Program-made: the position numbers and the translations under genes
In this document: one piece after another, positions 1 to 10,866 of the stretch
Layout: the number at the start of each line of letters is the position of its first letter
Numbering within the stretch: the first letter of the stretch is position 1
Notes under the pieces: generated by a model
The model's input: the letters and a program-made list of their open reading frames with translations, nothing else
Databases searched by the model: none
Told to the model about the DNA's origin: nothing
Assembly (NCBI GenBank): GCA_035578905.1
Contig: JAQJVL010002702.1
Location: 21,381 to 85,380, forward strand
Origin: Stictocephala bisonia
Lineage: Eukaryota; Arthropoda; Insecta; Hemiptera; Membracidae
DNA: 64,000 nucleotides
Direction of reading: 5' to 3'

Positions 1-104
1 GAAACCTTGTCAATCTTTATATGATAAGACTCGAGTCGGCTCGGCACATCAGTACATTCAAAATACTAGAGGTGGAGTTATTTTATTGACAAAAAAGTTG
101 AAGA

Positions 105-143
105 CAACAGTTTTGACGTCAAAACAGTCGAATAAAACTGTTG
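105..143. repeat. Short nested palindrome
   Basis: A perfect 16-bp palindrome, GTTTTGACGTCAAAAC (110-125), overlaps a 10-bp inverted pair (CAACAGTTTT at 105 with AAAACTGTTG ending near 143). It centres on GACGTC, a CRE-like core, but nothing shows regulatory use. It may be part of the hammerhead-bearing repeat just downstream. Confidence 0.5.
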
Positions 144-196
144 CAGACAATATGATAGCTTCACTGCATTTTGCAGAGGCTAAATTACAACTAGTG

Positions 197-250
197 AGTT
201 GTCTCAGTGACTGAGGAAGGAGACAGCGGCCTCGAAATATTTCACCAACT
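197..250 (+). ncRNA. Type I hammerhead ribozyme motif (HHR-1)
   Basis: Conserved core CTGAGGA at 211-217 and GAAA at 234-237. Stem I pairs GTGA (207-210) with TCAC (242-245), then after a 5-nt bulge AGTTG (197-201) with CAACT (246-250). Stem II is weak (AGG 218-220 with CCT 230-232, one bulged C). Stem III is only the palindrome ATAT (237-240), as in the tiny stem III of retroelement hammerheads that are thought to work as dimers. Predicted cleavage is after 241 (triplet ATT). The two-part stem I is compensatory-looking pairing that chance rarely gives next to both core boxes. Activity is not shown; weak stem II may reduce it. Confidence 0.6.
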
Positions 251-704
251 GAACCTGTTTTTGCTTTGTTAGTGTTTCTATCTACATTTTACCAGATGTG
301 ATGCTTTTATTTCCTTTCATTTTTACTGAAATCCTATGAAATCATTTTTACTAATAAGTGTCCTAAAATTAACATGTAAATAAAAAACAGTAAATTTTTA
401 CAGTGAACAGTTATTTTCAAGTGTTTTCAAGTTTTATTAGCACTGTAAGACAGGAAAGTTTATTTCTTGAATCATAGTGTTAGTGTTTTAAAACAAAGTT
501 ATTGAAAATTTATCAAAATACTTTTAACCGAACAACAAATTCTATGAACAACAAACCATTTTCAAACCATAACATATAGTACCGAACACTTTAGGGTACT
601 GCGTAAACAAATACTCTACATTAAAGAACACTTATTTTATTGGTGTAAAATTATTACAGCGGGATAAAATGCAAGGAGCACTAAAAGTGTTTTCTGTGTT
701 GCAG

Positions 705-883
705 GCTAGTGAATGACTTGTCCAAGATCGCGCAGGGTCGACAAGCTCTAGAACTAGGTGCCACACCCAACCAGGAGAAGTCAATGAGGATCAAAGGCCT
801 GGGGTGCCTGGTATCTATTCTCAAATGTATGGTGGAATGGAGTCGAGATGTTTATATCAATCCCAATTCTCAGACCAACTTAG
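705..883 (+). CDS. ARFGEF1/2: ARFGEF exon a: end of HUS region
   Basis: First exon visible in the window. Acceptor ...TTGCAG ends at 704; donor GTAAGAA starts at 884. The frame reads [11 protein letters not shown] near the start, then [15 protein letters not shown] and a closing NPNSQTNLG. This is the most conserved stretch of the HUS (homology upstream of Sec7) region of BIG proteins, the part that in Arf-GEFs interacts with the N-terminal DCB domain. The exon is intact, 179 bp, and ends in phase 1, matching the next exon, whose first two bases complete a Gly codon. A naive ORF call would start inside it at 709 and run into the intron, so that apparent start and stop are meaningless. Upstream DCB exons are off the window. 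Confidence 0.95.
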
Positions 884-3445
884 GTAAGAAATAATTGATC
901 TAGAAATTTAGTTACAGTAGATGACTGTTACAGTAGTTACAGTACAGACTGATGACCATCTGGATAGCATTAATGCTATATACGCTGGAGTTCAATGTTA
1001 AGTGGTATGAATGAGGTTTATTACTGTTTAAACATCAATGATATCTAAGTCATGCGTATTAGATGCTGTCTTGACTTTTATAATTAACTCATGTTATAAT
1101 TAGAGCTACGTATTGATTATCAAAGTAAAGTTGATAAACTAATGCTAAATTGTAGGGTATGTCAATTACTGTAGACCTACTGCTAACAAATAAAGGATAA
1201 ATAAATTTGCTGATTTGATTTGTAAATCACTGCACCACTATTGCTGATTACAAATCAAAATCAATAAAGTATTTCTGAATAAATCAATTTTAGCAGATGA
1301 ATCCTACCATTATAATTGCATTCATTATTATTTCTAAGATGCCGATCATGTGATATGAGTGAATATGAGAGGTGAATAGAGTAAAGATGAACGAGTGTAG
1401 TCATTGTTACTATCTGAGTTCAACTTAGCTCAGAAAGAACTATTTATTAATAGTCCATTAGTCAGGGCAACTATGGGACATACAGCTTGACTTGGAATCC
1501 GAACCACGTAGTGTTAGTCTGGTTTTCAACTAACTGACAAGTCTGACACTCAGTTCTCTCCCCTACACAACATCTCAACCTAGACTACCATTATATATGG
1601 ATATATCAAACAATATATATATTAACGCAAGTGACAAGAGGCATTGCCAAGAATATTTGAACAAACAAACTCATTTGAACCAACAGACACTTTACCTAAT
1701 AAAGTTCCCTAAAAACAATAATTCAGTGACAAATATTTATAAAATTGTTTTAATTAAAGCATTACAACTCCAAGTTAGATTCATTAGTAATTAGAGGAAT
1801 AAGTTTAATGATTACTCTGTTGTCAGTCAGATAGTTATAAAGAAGGCCTTTAATAAACTCCTACTGACAAACTCTTGGTAGTACTCGTACTGGACAACAT
1901 TAAAGGTCTTTAAGTCGGCAATAAAAAGATCACACAAGGACCATTTACATGTTTCCAAACACTCAGTTGGCAATCTCAAGAAGAGTTTGTTCGGTTTTTA
2001 ATAATACATGATTTAGGTTAATAGAAGAGACGAGAAGAGTTAAGACTCAATCAAATCTTTATGAGTGGCACTACAAATATGTAAACATTTTGTTTGTGGT
2101 AGATTTATTTGTCTTGATTTATGTATTTCAGATATTTCCTATTAAAAGTAAAATGTATAGATAATAATCTTATAGTTTACTGCTCAATAAATTGGCTATG
2201 GTAATTAATATAATTGAAAGTCATTTACAGTAATTAATGATTTGTATGAAGTATGTATTTTTTGTCATTCCTACAAAACGTAATTGAAATAATAAAAATC
2301 CAGTTTGTAACATTTCTAAATGTAAGATGAAAGTAGATAATTTATGATGGTATTTGGATTTTTATGAGGCGTGGCTTTGTATGATCTTAAGATACCAAAT
2401 GAACTTGGTGTTAAAAGCCAATCTCAATCAATTCATTTTTTAAGACCCAAACACACTATTTCATAACAATTAATTATTCATGTGATATCGTTTATTTTGA
2501 GAATATAATAAGTAGAATATTTCAATATTTAAAGATATGATTTGGAAATATTAAAATTACCAAAGAAGATAAGTCTATTTTTTATGCTTGCTTTAAGTCT
2601 AACTTGAAAATTAACTTTACTTTATCATAATGTTTTCATTTTGGTCTATTTACATTTTTCCACTATCAAAAATATGGTATGAAATTACCACTTAATAGTC
2701 TGCTACTCCTACTGCCGTATTGGATTTGATTCTTGATATGGCTAATCTAATCTGGCTAATGTTAATTTCCCACCCGTGATATACTTTGATTGCACTGTGA
2801 TCAATTTTAGTAGCACCCGTGATCAACTCGGAAAAATGGTGTTTTGGGGGCAAATCCCCAACATGCGCAGCTAGTTTCAAATAAGATTACAGCTTTATTT
2901 ATAAACATGACATTTTGAACCTGACCTTTTTAAAAGAGGAGAACATTTTGTATTGCCCCTAAGAAAGATTTTGCCAATGGTTTTGATGTATTTCTTATAT
3001 ATCAAACAACAATTATTGTTCTTATTTAATAATTTTTGCCCATATCTTGACGATCGGCGTCTTATGAATAAATAAAAATAAAATAAATAAAAAAGTTTAT
3101 AAAATATCTGTTACAGGTGGCTCTAGTCACACTTGTACTATGAAGCATGTTACAATTTGAAATACATACTATAAAAGATGTAAGCATGGTATATTTTGAA
3201 GTATGTTCAACTGCAAAAAGTGGGCGTTAGGTACTGACACTGCCTGGTAGCCAAGTGGGGAAGTATATCAACTGCCATGAGTGTTTGGTCGGACAGACGA
3301 CAACCCATCTTCTGAAAGTCGATGGAGTTGTGAAAAGTTCCAAAGTTACCAGCATAATAGAGGGTTCGAGGATTGAGTATGACAAAATTATTCACTAGAG
3401 AAGACTGTTAAACTAACCTGTAAATAAATCTTTTTCCATTTCCAG
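884..3445 (+). other. ARFGEF intron (2.6 kb)
   Basis: AT-rich intron with no convincing coding sequence. It contains a tRNA-like SINE remnant near 1480-1560. The small minus ORFs at 2692-2880 and 3207-3395 match nothing I know and look like chance. Confidence 0.6.
1480..1560 (-). mobile_element. tRNA-derived SINE-like remnant
   Basis: On the minus strand a box-B-like GGTTCGGATTCC (plus 1494-1505) lies about 40 bp downstream of a box-A-like GTCAGTTAGTTG (around 1537-1549). This is the spacing of an RNA polymerase III internal promoter from a tRNA-derived SINE head. No clear poly(A) tail or target duplication was found, so the limits are approximate. Confidence 0.35.
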
Positions 3446-3635
3446 GCCCAGAACGCAATGTACGAGACAGTGATACTATGGAGTTGGCTCCCCCATCTAC
3501 ACCCGAGATAGTTTACGATCTTATGGAGTGCAACGTCACTTAACAGTGCCAGCAGTGGTACAAGAAGCCCAGACACACCACACCAACTGCAGTGCTTAAA
3601 CATCAGAAAGAAGTTTGGGAGACAGGCATTGTTAT
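3446..3635 (+). CDS. ARFGEF1/2: ARFGEF exon b: HUS-Sec7 linker, two compensating frameshifts
   Basis: Acceptor TTTCCAG ends at 3445; donor GTAAGC starts at 3636. The exon opens PERNVRDSDTMELAPPSTP in frame with exon a. The middle part, SASSGTRSPDTPHQLQ, resembles the serine-rich linker before Sec7 but sits in another frame. The end, VLKHQKEVWETGI, returns to the first frame, so there is a frameshift near 3510-3545 and a compensating one near 3585-3595; read straight through, a TAA at about 3541 would stop translation. Total length still gives phase 2, which matches the next exon: AT plus G makes Met before FNRKPKKG. Because the phase is preserved and neighbouring exons are intact, I favour assembly indels over a pseudogene. 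Confidence 0.85.
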
Positions 3636-3687
3636 GTAAGCAACTCTAATTGTTACTCATTATTGACCACCTAGTGAACAAATAAAT

Positions 3688-5012
3688 AACTTCACTAGTT
3701 TAATTATTGTAAAATAAAGTTAACTAAACACTCAGTATGTCAATCAATCAAACATCTTTCTTTTATTGGAACATGAACTATTAAGTACAAAGCTAAAACG
3801 CCATTGCGTCAACATAAATATACACCTTCACTAGTTTAATTATTGTAAAATAAAGTTAACTAAACACTCAGTATGTCAATCAATCAAACAATCTTTCTTT
3901 ATTGACATGAACATTAAGTACAGCCATTGCGTCAAATAAATAACTTCACTAGTTTAATTATTGTAAAATAAAGTTAACTAAACACTCAGTATGTCAAATC
4001 AATTCAAAAACAATCTTTTCTTTTATTTGAAATCATGAAACATTTAATACAGCCCATTGCGTCAAATAAATAACTTCACTAGTTTAATTATTGTAAAATA
4101 AAGTTAAACTAAACACTCAGTATGTCAATCAATCAAACAATCTTTCTTTATTGACATGAACATTAAGTACAGCCATTGCGTCAAATAAATAACTTCACTA
4201 GTTTAAATTTTATTGTAAAATAAAGTTAACTAAACACTCAGTATGTCAATCAATCAAACAATCTTTCTTTATTGACATGAACATTAAGTACAGCCATTGC
4301 GTCAAATAAATAACTTCACTAGTTTAATTATTGTAAAATAAAGTTAACTAAACACTCAGTATGTCAATCAATCAAACATTCTTTCTTTATGACATGAACA
4401 TTAAGTACAGCCATTGCGTCAAATAAATAACTTCACTAGTTTAATTATTGTAAAATAAAGTTAACTAAACACTCAGTATGTCAATCAATCAAACAATCTT
4501 TCTTTATTGACATGAACATTAAGTACAGCCATTGCGTCAAATAAATAACTTCACTAGTTTTAATTATTGTAAAATAAAGTTAACTAAACACTCAGTATGT
4601 CAATCAATCAAACAATCTTTTTTATTGACATGAACATTAAGTACAGCCATTGCGTCAAATAAATAACTTCACTAGTTTAATTATTGTAAAATAAAGTTAA
4701 CTAAACACTCAGTATGTCAATCAATCAAACAATCTTTCTTTATTGACATGAACATTAAGTACAGCCATTGCGTCAAATAAATAACTTCACTAGTTTAATT
4801 ATTGTAAAATAAAGTTAACTAAACACTCAGTATGTCAATCAATCAAACAATCTTTCTTTATTGACATGAACATTAAGTACAGCCATTCGTCAAATAAATA
4901 ACTTCACTAGTTTAATTATTGTAAAATAAAGTTAACTAAACACTCAGTATGTCAATCAATCAAACTATCTTTCTTTATTGACATGAACATTAAGTACAGC
5001 CATTGCGTCAAA
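3688..5012. repeat. Tandem array, 118-bp unit, about 11 copies
   Basis: Copies start near 3688, 3824, 3942, 4072, 4191, 4312, 4429, 4547, 4665, 4783 and 4900. Each begins AACTTCACTAGTTTAATTAT and ends near GCCATTGCGTCAAATAAAT. Later copies are almost identical. The first, second and fourth carry many extra single bases, doubled letters rather than substitutions, so those units run 120-136 bp. Near identity suggests recent amplification or gene conversion. No ORF was seen. It sits wholly within an ARFGEF intron. Confidence 0.95.
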
Positions 5013-6777
5013 TTACAAATGTTTACAAATCATATTGTTAAAAGATTTACAATTTTACAAATTTGTTAATGTTCCAAACATTCTGAAGGCTTTTAAATAT
5101 TTATAGTTTTACAGTTGAGGAACTCTTCCACAGTAATAAAGGGGATGATTCTCCAACCATTAAGTGATCCGTTGCTTCTTCTGCTTAAAATGTGTTCCTA
5201 GTTTCAGTTCTTGTGGCAAAATGTTACTAAACTTTGCTCCAATGTACGATGGCTTCTTCTCGTACATGGTTAGGCGATGTTGAGAAAGTGCATAATTTGT
5301 GGAGCCTCTGGTATTGTAATCATCTATAGATCCACTCCTCTTGTAAGATTTAAGTCTTCAACATACAAAATTGTTTCTAGAACATAGAGGGATATTACAG
5401 TTAAGATTTTAAGCTGCTTGAAAGTTTCCCTTCATGAGTCACGTGGTTCTAAGCTAGCCATAGCACGAATTACTTTTTTTTTATGTATTAGCACTCTTTG
5501 TAAGTTCGCCTTTGAAGTTTCCCCAGACGGCAAGGTTAAACAATGTTTATCATCATGTAGTACAAAATTAATGTTAATTTAATGTTGTGTCATCATTGGT
5601 CTTTTATGTTTTCCTTCCTACTGGAAAAACTGGTTGTTTTCCCCTATAATCCTTATTACATGAGTTTTTATACTAGATGTAAATAAAAACCTATTTACTA
5701 TTTGAGTGATGAAAAATGCAACATTAAAAAAAACAGCCAAGAATATGTATCATTTACTATTCTTAAAATTACATAAATCAGCTACTGTTAATTTTTTTTA
5801 AAATTTGGATGGAATAAATAAATGTTTTTCTTTGCGTCACTTATAAATCTATAGTTGTTGAATTAAATTTACATGTTTAAATTTGGCCTTGTGTGGTGTG
5901 GTAGGAGCCAATAAACGCTCTGGGCACTGTTTAATTTGGCGGAAAAAGACCAGCTGATGGTTACTGAATGAGATTATGTTATGATTCTTGGTTATTGATG
6001 GTGAGTTTGGAAATGTAATATGCCTTTCGTTCGTAGTTTTGTGAGTCCACAATACTGAAAGTGGCAGCTGGACCTTTGTGTATTACTATTTATACTATAT
6101 TACTATTAAAACATATTAAATTTATATATTAAACCTTATACATTTAGTTATGGTAAGTTTGTTAATATTGTAAAATTTCACTTACATCTGTAAAGAAAGA
6201 AAAAAATTACTAGTGCAACGCATGTGCTGGTTCTTGACCCGGACAATGCATCGAACGGGATTTCAAGAAGTATCAAAAAGGAAGTTTTACTAACTATACT
6301 TATAGTAGCAAACCTTTTTTTCCCTGTGAAATACTGTAGTTGAACTTTCTAATGCGGATTTTGTTTTAAGAAAATGAAATTATTTTACAATCAAATATTA
6401 AAAGAATATTGATTTTTTTTATGTTTGTATAATTGTATCACAAATATTGACGTTGACCAGGTCTAGTAATACATACTTTCCCTTTATTCATTATTATTTA
6501 TTTGACCTGAAATTGTGTAAACATATTTTTACAAAACCAAACATAAAAAAATCTCAGTGAAAAATAAACACTCATTTAAACATAATATTTACGCAATTTA
6601 TCTTGGTAGTAATAAAAATGCTGGATGTCTATCGGCACTTGTAGCATTCAGAAATATATATAGCGTATGGTTTTTCTTGTCAACTTCTATGTTTTTTATT
6701 TAAAATTAGATAAAAGCTGTGTTATATACTTGGAAAAACTTCAGAAGTCACTCGATATTAATACAAACAAAAATGTA

Positions 6778-7240
6778 AAGTGATCTCCTGTCACAGAGCT
6801 AAATCCAATCCATCAAGCCATTTAAGACCTGCCTCACTGATTCTATTTATGCTAGCTAATCCCTGTAAAACAGCGCAACAGGCACTCAAACTATGTGATC
6901 CATTGTTTGGATAGACTCCTCGCAATCACACGATTGATCTACTGTTAATCACCATTTGTATTTCCAATAGTTACATCTGCCCACTCCAGTTCAACAATAC
7001 ATCTGCCCACTCCCTGCGAGGGAGGTTCATCCCACCTACAGATATTGACAGATCGTTAACAAGGAACTTATTTCGTCTATCAAAACTGTTCCACATCATG
7101 GCCCAGCTAATAGGATGATGTTGGACGCTATGACCCAGTTCTTGGAAATGATGTTTTTCGTGTCCACAGCAAATTTTTACAGCTGTACGTATCCTTTGGG
7201 TAGTTCTTAACAAGCAACAAACCAGTTAGGTGGGCTGTCA
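6778..7240 (-). mobile_element. Non-LTR retrotransposon 3' end (family LINE-C)
   Basis: The same family as the longer copy at 59878-62600. Both end (plus strand) at GTGATCTCCTGTCAC followed by the reverse complement of the ORF2 C-terminus with the Cys-His motif CDCGESIQTMDHIILEC; here the match is about 85% by eye with several indels. A short direct duplication of ACATCTGCCCACTCC (near 6973 and 7002) is present. The copy is 5' truncated near 7240, where a segment in the opposite orientation begins. Confidence 0.75.
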
Positions 7241-7278
7241 ACAATTTGTGATCTCCCAGCTATGGCAGCTACCTCACA
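7222..7278 (+). mobile_element. Inverted 5' fragment of LINE-C (possible twin priming)
   Basis: Reads in LINE-C sense on the plus strand: GATCTCCCAGCTATGGCAGC matches the reverse complement of 62522-62560 in the long copy, just upstream of its endonuclease region. It abuts the minus-oriented 3' end at 6778-7240. A 3' end followed by an inverted, more 5' segment is the structure left by twin-primed LINE integration. About 57 bp match before similarity is lost. Confidence 0.55.
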
Positions 7279-7649
7279 AAAGCACTTAGAAACAAAACTT
7301 CACAAACTCTTATTCCAGGTGCTGCAGATGTCTGTAGCAGTTCACATATTTTTAGATAACAATATACTGTACCAGTAGCTAGTGTATAAGATGTAGGCTT
7401 ATGTTCTAACCCTTCTACAAGAAGTAAGAACTTTCATACAGAAACATGTTAAAAGCGTGTGGAAAAGATTTGAAAAAATTCAAAATAGTAATTATGATTC
7501 AACTATAGTATTCTTTAAACAGGACATAGTTTACGTCTTGTTCCCTTTCTTCCACTTATCTGTATTGCTGATAATGCAGCATAAATTTGCTCAAACAACC
7601 AACTTTATTTAAAATGTCATACTCACAGAGAGTAAAATGTGTGTTTAAG

Positions 7650-7808
7650 GTTTAACCGGAAGCCGAAGAAAGGTATCACCTTTCTACAGGAGCAAGGGTT
7701 ACTTGGTACCTCGGCAAGTGAAGTGCAGAGTGGCTGCACACTGATGATAGACTGGACAAGACTGGTATTGGCGACTTTCTTGGTGAAAACGAAGACTTTT
7801 CTAAGGAG
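7650..7808 (+). CDS. ARFGEF1/2: ARFGEF exon c: start of Sec7 domain, 1-bp deletion
   Basis: Acceptor TTTAAG ends at 7649; donor GTAAAAAG starts at 7809. The exon encodes FNRKPKKGITFLQEQGLLGT, then SASEV, and after a frame change EWLHTDDRLDKTGIGDFLG and ENEDFSKE. This is the N-terminal third of the Sec7 catalytic domain. One base is missing near 7716-7720 (GTGCAGAG where GTNGCAGAG is expected). With it restored the exon would be 160 bp, giving exact phase continuity (2 in, 0 out) with both neighbours. That consistency argues for a consensus error rather than a dead gene. Confidence 0.93.
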
Positions 7809-8726
7809 GTAAAAAGGTTGATTAAATACATTCTATCACTAAAATTAATGAATTGGCCTTATTCTGTGCTTGTTTACTAAATATGATACAAGCAAGCATT
7901 GATTAAAATGTGAGAATTGTAAATCAGTTGAGCAAATCTGCTTGGTGATTTACAGTAATATTATTACTCTAAAAATTTGATCCTATGTTGATTTTATTTT
8001 TAACGTGATTTTATTGAAATTTTATTGGTTTGCAACTAAAAACCTTCTATTAGCAAACCATTATTTGACAGTTTGTAGGTTGATTTAAAAAAATCTTTAA
8101 AATCAGTAAATCTAATCAAGAACATTCCAAGAAATTATTAAATAAATACCAATTCAAATGTATAGAAATTACCACACATTTTATCTAGTGTCATAACATT
8201 TTACTTAGATGGACATTATTTTGAGTATACTAGTATACATTTTTTACCACCTTAAACCAGAATAGCATATTTTTTCTGAAATCTATATTACGTTGAACAT
8301 ACTTAATTTATTTATTATTTGGTCATTTGATTAGGTACATAATTTAATGTTTGGATCAGTTTTATATTACATCAGTTTCTTAGTATAATAATCCTTATGC
8401 ATTTAAAATCCATTCACAAATTTTAAAATTTAATGAAAAAATACTTTGTTCTAAAGTACATACTGCAAACCCCTAATAGCCTACTAATTATATTAAATTG
8501 AACAATGTTTCTTTAACAAACAAACACAAATTACAATTCAAAAATATATAAAACCTTTATTACGCTTATTACACAAAATATTTACAAATAATGTAAACAA
8601 TAATTCCATGAACAAAAATGGTAACAAACAGTACACTGACAGATACTAACGTAACCAGAACTGTAATGGTGAAATTGAAAATCGAACTAAGAAACTGCTT
8701 CGCATCACTTTTTAATCGTAATGAAA

Positions 8727-8824
8727 TGCAATTAGATCTAAATATATTGATAAATCAGTTCATTGATATTGTGAATGCAATTAGATCTAAATATATTGAT
8801 AAATCAATTGATTGATATCGTGTA
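8727..8824. repeat. Two-copy 49-bp direct repeat
   Basis: Two copies beginning TGCAATTAGATCTAAATATA at 8727 and 8776, exactly 49 bp apart, differing at a few bases near the end. A simple local duplication. Confidence 0.85.
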
Positions 8825-9040
8825 ATACCGATATGTCAGTCATAAAACATCTCGTTATTTTATATAATGACTAATTCGTGGCATTGTTTGACCGCCACAA
8901 AAGCAATGGTAACTAGTAGTTGGGTTAGTTAATTAATTGTTTTCTAGGCAAAAATGAAGAAGTTAAGTGAATTTCCAATATTTTGGTACATCCTTAAAGT
9001 TACAATTTCTTAAAACTATCTTTTGTTTAGGACAGGAAAG

Positions 9041-9240
9041 CAGGCTTATCTTTTTAAATATTCATTCAGTAAATAAATCCTTTGAAACTTCACAAACACA
9101 AAAAATGTAAAACAACTAAGCTGATATCTTCAATGCCACTGGCCTAATAATTTAATATTAAGATTTCCCCATGATTGTTTTACCTTCTTGTGTTTGTGAA
9201 GCTTCGAAGGACTTACTAAAGGAATATTCAAAAGGTAAGC
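9041..9240. mobile_element. Foldback (MITE-like) element
   Basis: Left arm about 9047-9121 (starting GCTTATCTTTTTAAATATTC, ending ACACAAAAAATGTAAAACAA) pairs with right arm about 9177-9240, with imperfect pairing over some 65-70 bp and a loop of about 60 bp. No ORF. Arms of this length around a short centre fit a MITE or hairpin repeat. Target duplications were not identified with confidence. Confidence 0.65.
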
Positions 9241-9548
9241 TACTGTCTTACGCTATACAAAACCTAAATAATTCTGGCATTTGCCATATTGTGAAAATGT
9301 TTAGTATTTTAATTAGTATACTGGGGTAAAATTATTCATTTGAAAGTTATTTATTTTAATGTTTAAGTATCACAATTTAGCAAACTTACCAAAGATACAC
9401 TATCTTTTTAAATTAAGTTCATGGTGTTTTAAACAACTATGAAGAACTTGTGTAATGTTGCAACAAAGGTGATTAAATAATTGTATTTTTATCTTGTTTA
9501 AAACATTTTAGAAAACATCTTTTACAACATTTGGCTTCTCTGTTTTAG

Positions 9549-9706
9549 GTAATGTATGCATATGTGGATCAAATGGTTTTTGCTGGCAAAGACATGGTGT
9601 CTGCTCTCAGATATTTTCTCGAAGGCTTTCGACTGCCTGGTGAGGCTCAGAAGATTGACAGGCTAATGGAGAAGTTTGCCAGCAGATATTGTGAATGCAA
9701 TCCTAA
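9549..9706 (+). CDS. ARFGEF1/2: ARFGEF exon d: Sec7 domain with catalytic glutamate
   Basis: Acceptor TTTTAG ends at 9548; donor GTAAGG starts at 9707. Translation begins [20 protein letters not shown] and continues [20 protein letters not shown] to RYCECNP. The LPGEAQ segment is Sec7 motif 1; its Glu is the glutamic finger that displaces Mg-GDP from ARF. The exon is intact, 158 bp, and ends in phase 2; its AA plus C of the next exon gives Asn. This is one of the best-preserved exons in the window and argues that the locus is a functional gene. Confidence 0.97.
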
Positions 9707-10866
9707 GTAAGGAAGAGTTAAATTTGTGTTAATTAAATTGTGAGGTTATTGTTGAGAGTTACATTTTGACATCTATTACTTTTATAAGTACTTCATTCAT
9801 AGTTTCCTGTGAAGTTAACAACTATTAATTTTTGGAGAATCTACAATGGAAAGTAAAAACCTATCTATATAATAAACTTTTTTCTTACTAAGTAATCTAT
9901 ACTGAAGAATTCTACAATGTTAACCATTCGCATGCGGAAATTTTTTTACTTTATTTTAAAGTAACACGTAATTATGTAAAAAGAAATAATTTAAATAAAA
10001 TGTGAAGTTAAATTTTTTAAAAGTTTTAGAAACGTAAGGAACATAAAAAATATAGATTTATATTTAAAGTTAAAATTACAATTTTTAAAGCTATTTTATT
10101 GTAGATTTACAATTATAATGAAAAGTACAAATATAAAACATAATCAAAATTTTAGTTAAGTATTTTAACAGTATCTGTCATTTATGATAGAATAATAACT
10201 ACAACAAAATAATTATTGAAAACTAGAAAACAAAGAAAAAGAATGATAAGTGTTAAAAACTGCTTGGGTGGAGCGACAGACCGACGATATTTCTGTTTTA
10301 TGCATGTGCGAAGACAGGAGCCGAAGCCACGCACATGAGTGCTCTGATTAGCTGCCACGCCCCTTCTCATTCATAGACGATTTGTATTTTTGATAGGCTG
10401 AGGGAGTTGGCCAAAAACATGTCCAAGTTGATGCTGCACTCTAACGGAAGTTTTTGGAACAATCTTTTACACTATGGACAGAAATATTTCATTTTGGATA
10501 CATTCATTAACCACGTTTGAGGCAAAGTATAAGCTGAGTATATATCTGTTTGCCGCGTGTGAAGAGTTAAATATACTTAGGTACTGTATGTGTAATTAGA
10601 TTCAGAAAAATTAGTAGTAACTTGAAAAAAAAAAAAACTTTTTATATATAATGAAGAAAATTGATCAAATGGAACAATCAAATAACTGCATGTCAAGGCA
10701 TGCTGGAATACATATAAGTAAATAGAAGTTCTAAACAGAGTAAAACTTATAATGAAATTAAAAAATTAATTTGTCATAATGTACAATGACAAAGCAAATA
10801 ACAAACAGTTGAATTCTTCTTTGAGTACAAATCGAAGAATAATGGTAATTGTTTGTCATGTTTCAG
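9707..10866 (+). other. ARFGEF intron (1.2 kb)
   Basis: AT-rich sequence. The minus ORF at 10182-10370 has no recognisable domain. No repeat family identified. Confidence 0.55.

Larger units (their letters stand above)
1..300 (+). mobile_element. Penelope-like terminal-repeat remnant (hammerhead-bearing)
   Basis: No coding potential is seen. The segment is called a PLE-type terminal repeat only because it carries a full hammerhead motif at 197-250 of the same design as those in the GIY-YIG-linked repeats at 55 and 59 kb. Its left limit is off the window and its right limit is unclear. It lies upstream of the first visible ARFGEF exon, so probably in the preceding intron. It could instead be another hammerhead-bearing retroelement. 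Confidence 0.4.
3636..7649 (+). other. ARFGEF intron (4.0 kb) with tandem array and LINE copy
   Basis: Contains the 118-bp tandem array (3688-5012) and a rearranged LINE 3' end (6778-7278). The rest is unique AT-rich sequence; the ORF at 5849-6052 shows no recognisable domain. Confidence 0.7.
7809..9548 (+). other. ARFGEF intron (1.7 kb)
   Basis: AT-rich. Holds a two-copy 49-bp tandem duplication at 8727-8824 and a foldback element at 9041-9240. The plus ORF at 8618-8815 overlaps the duplication and has no recognisable domain. Confidence 0.6.
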
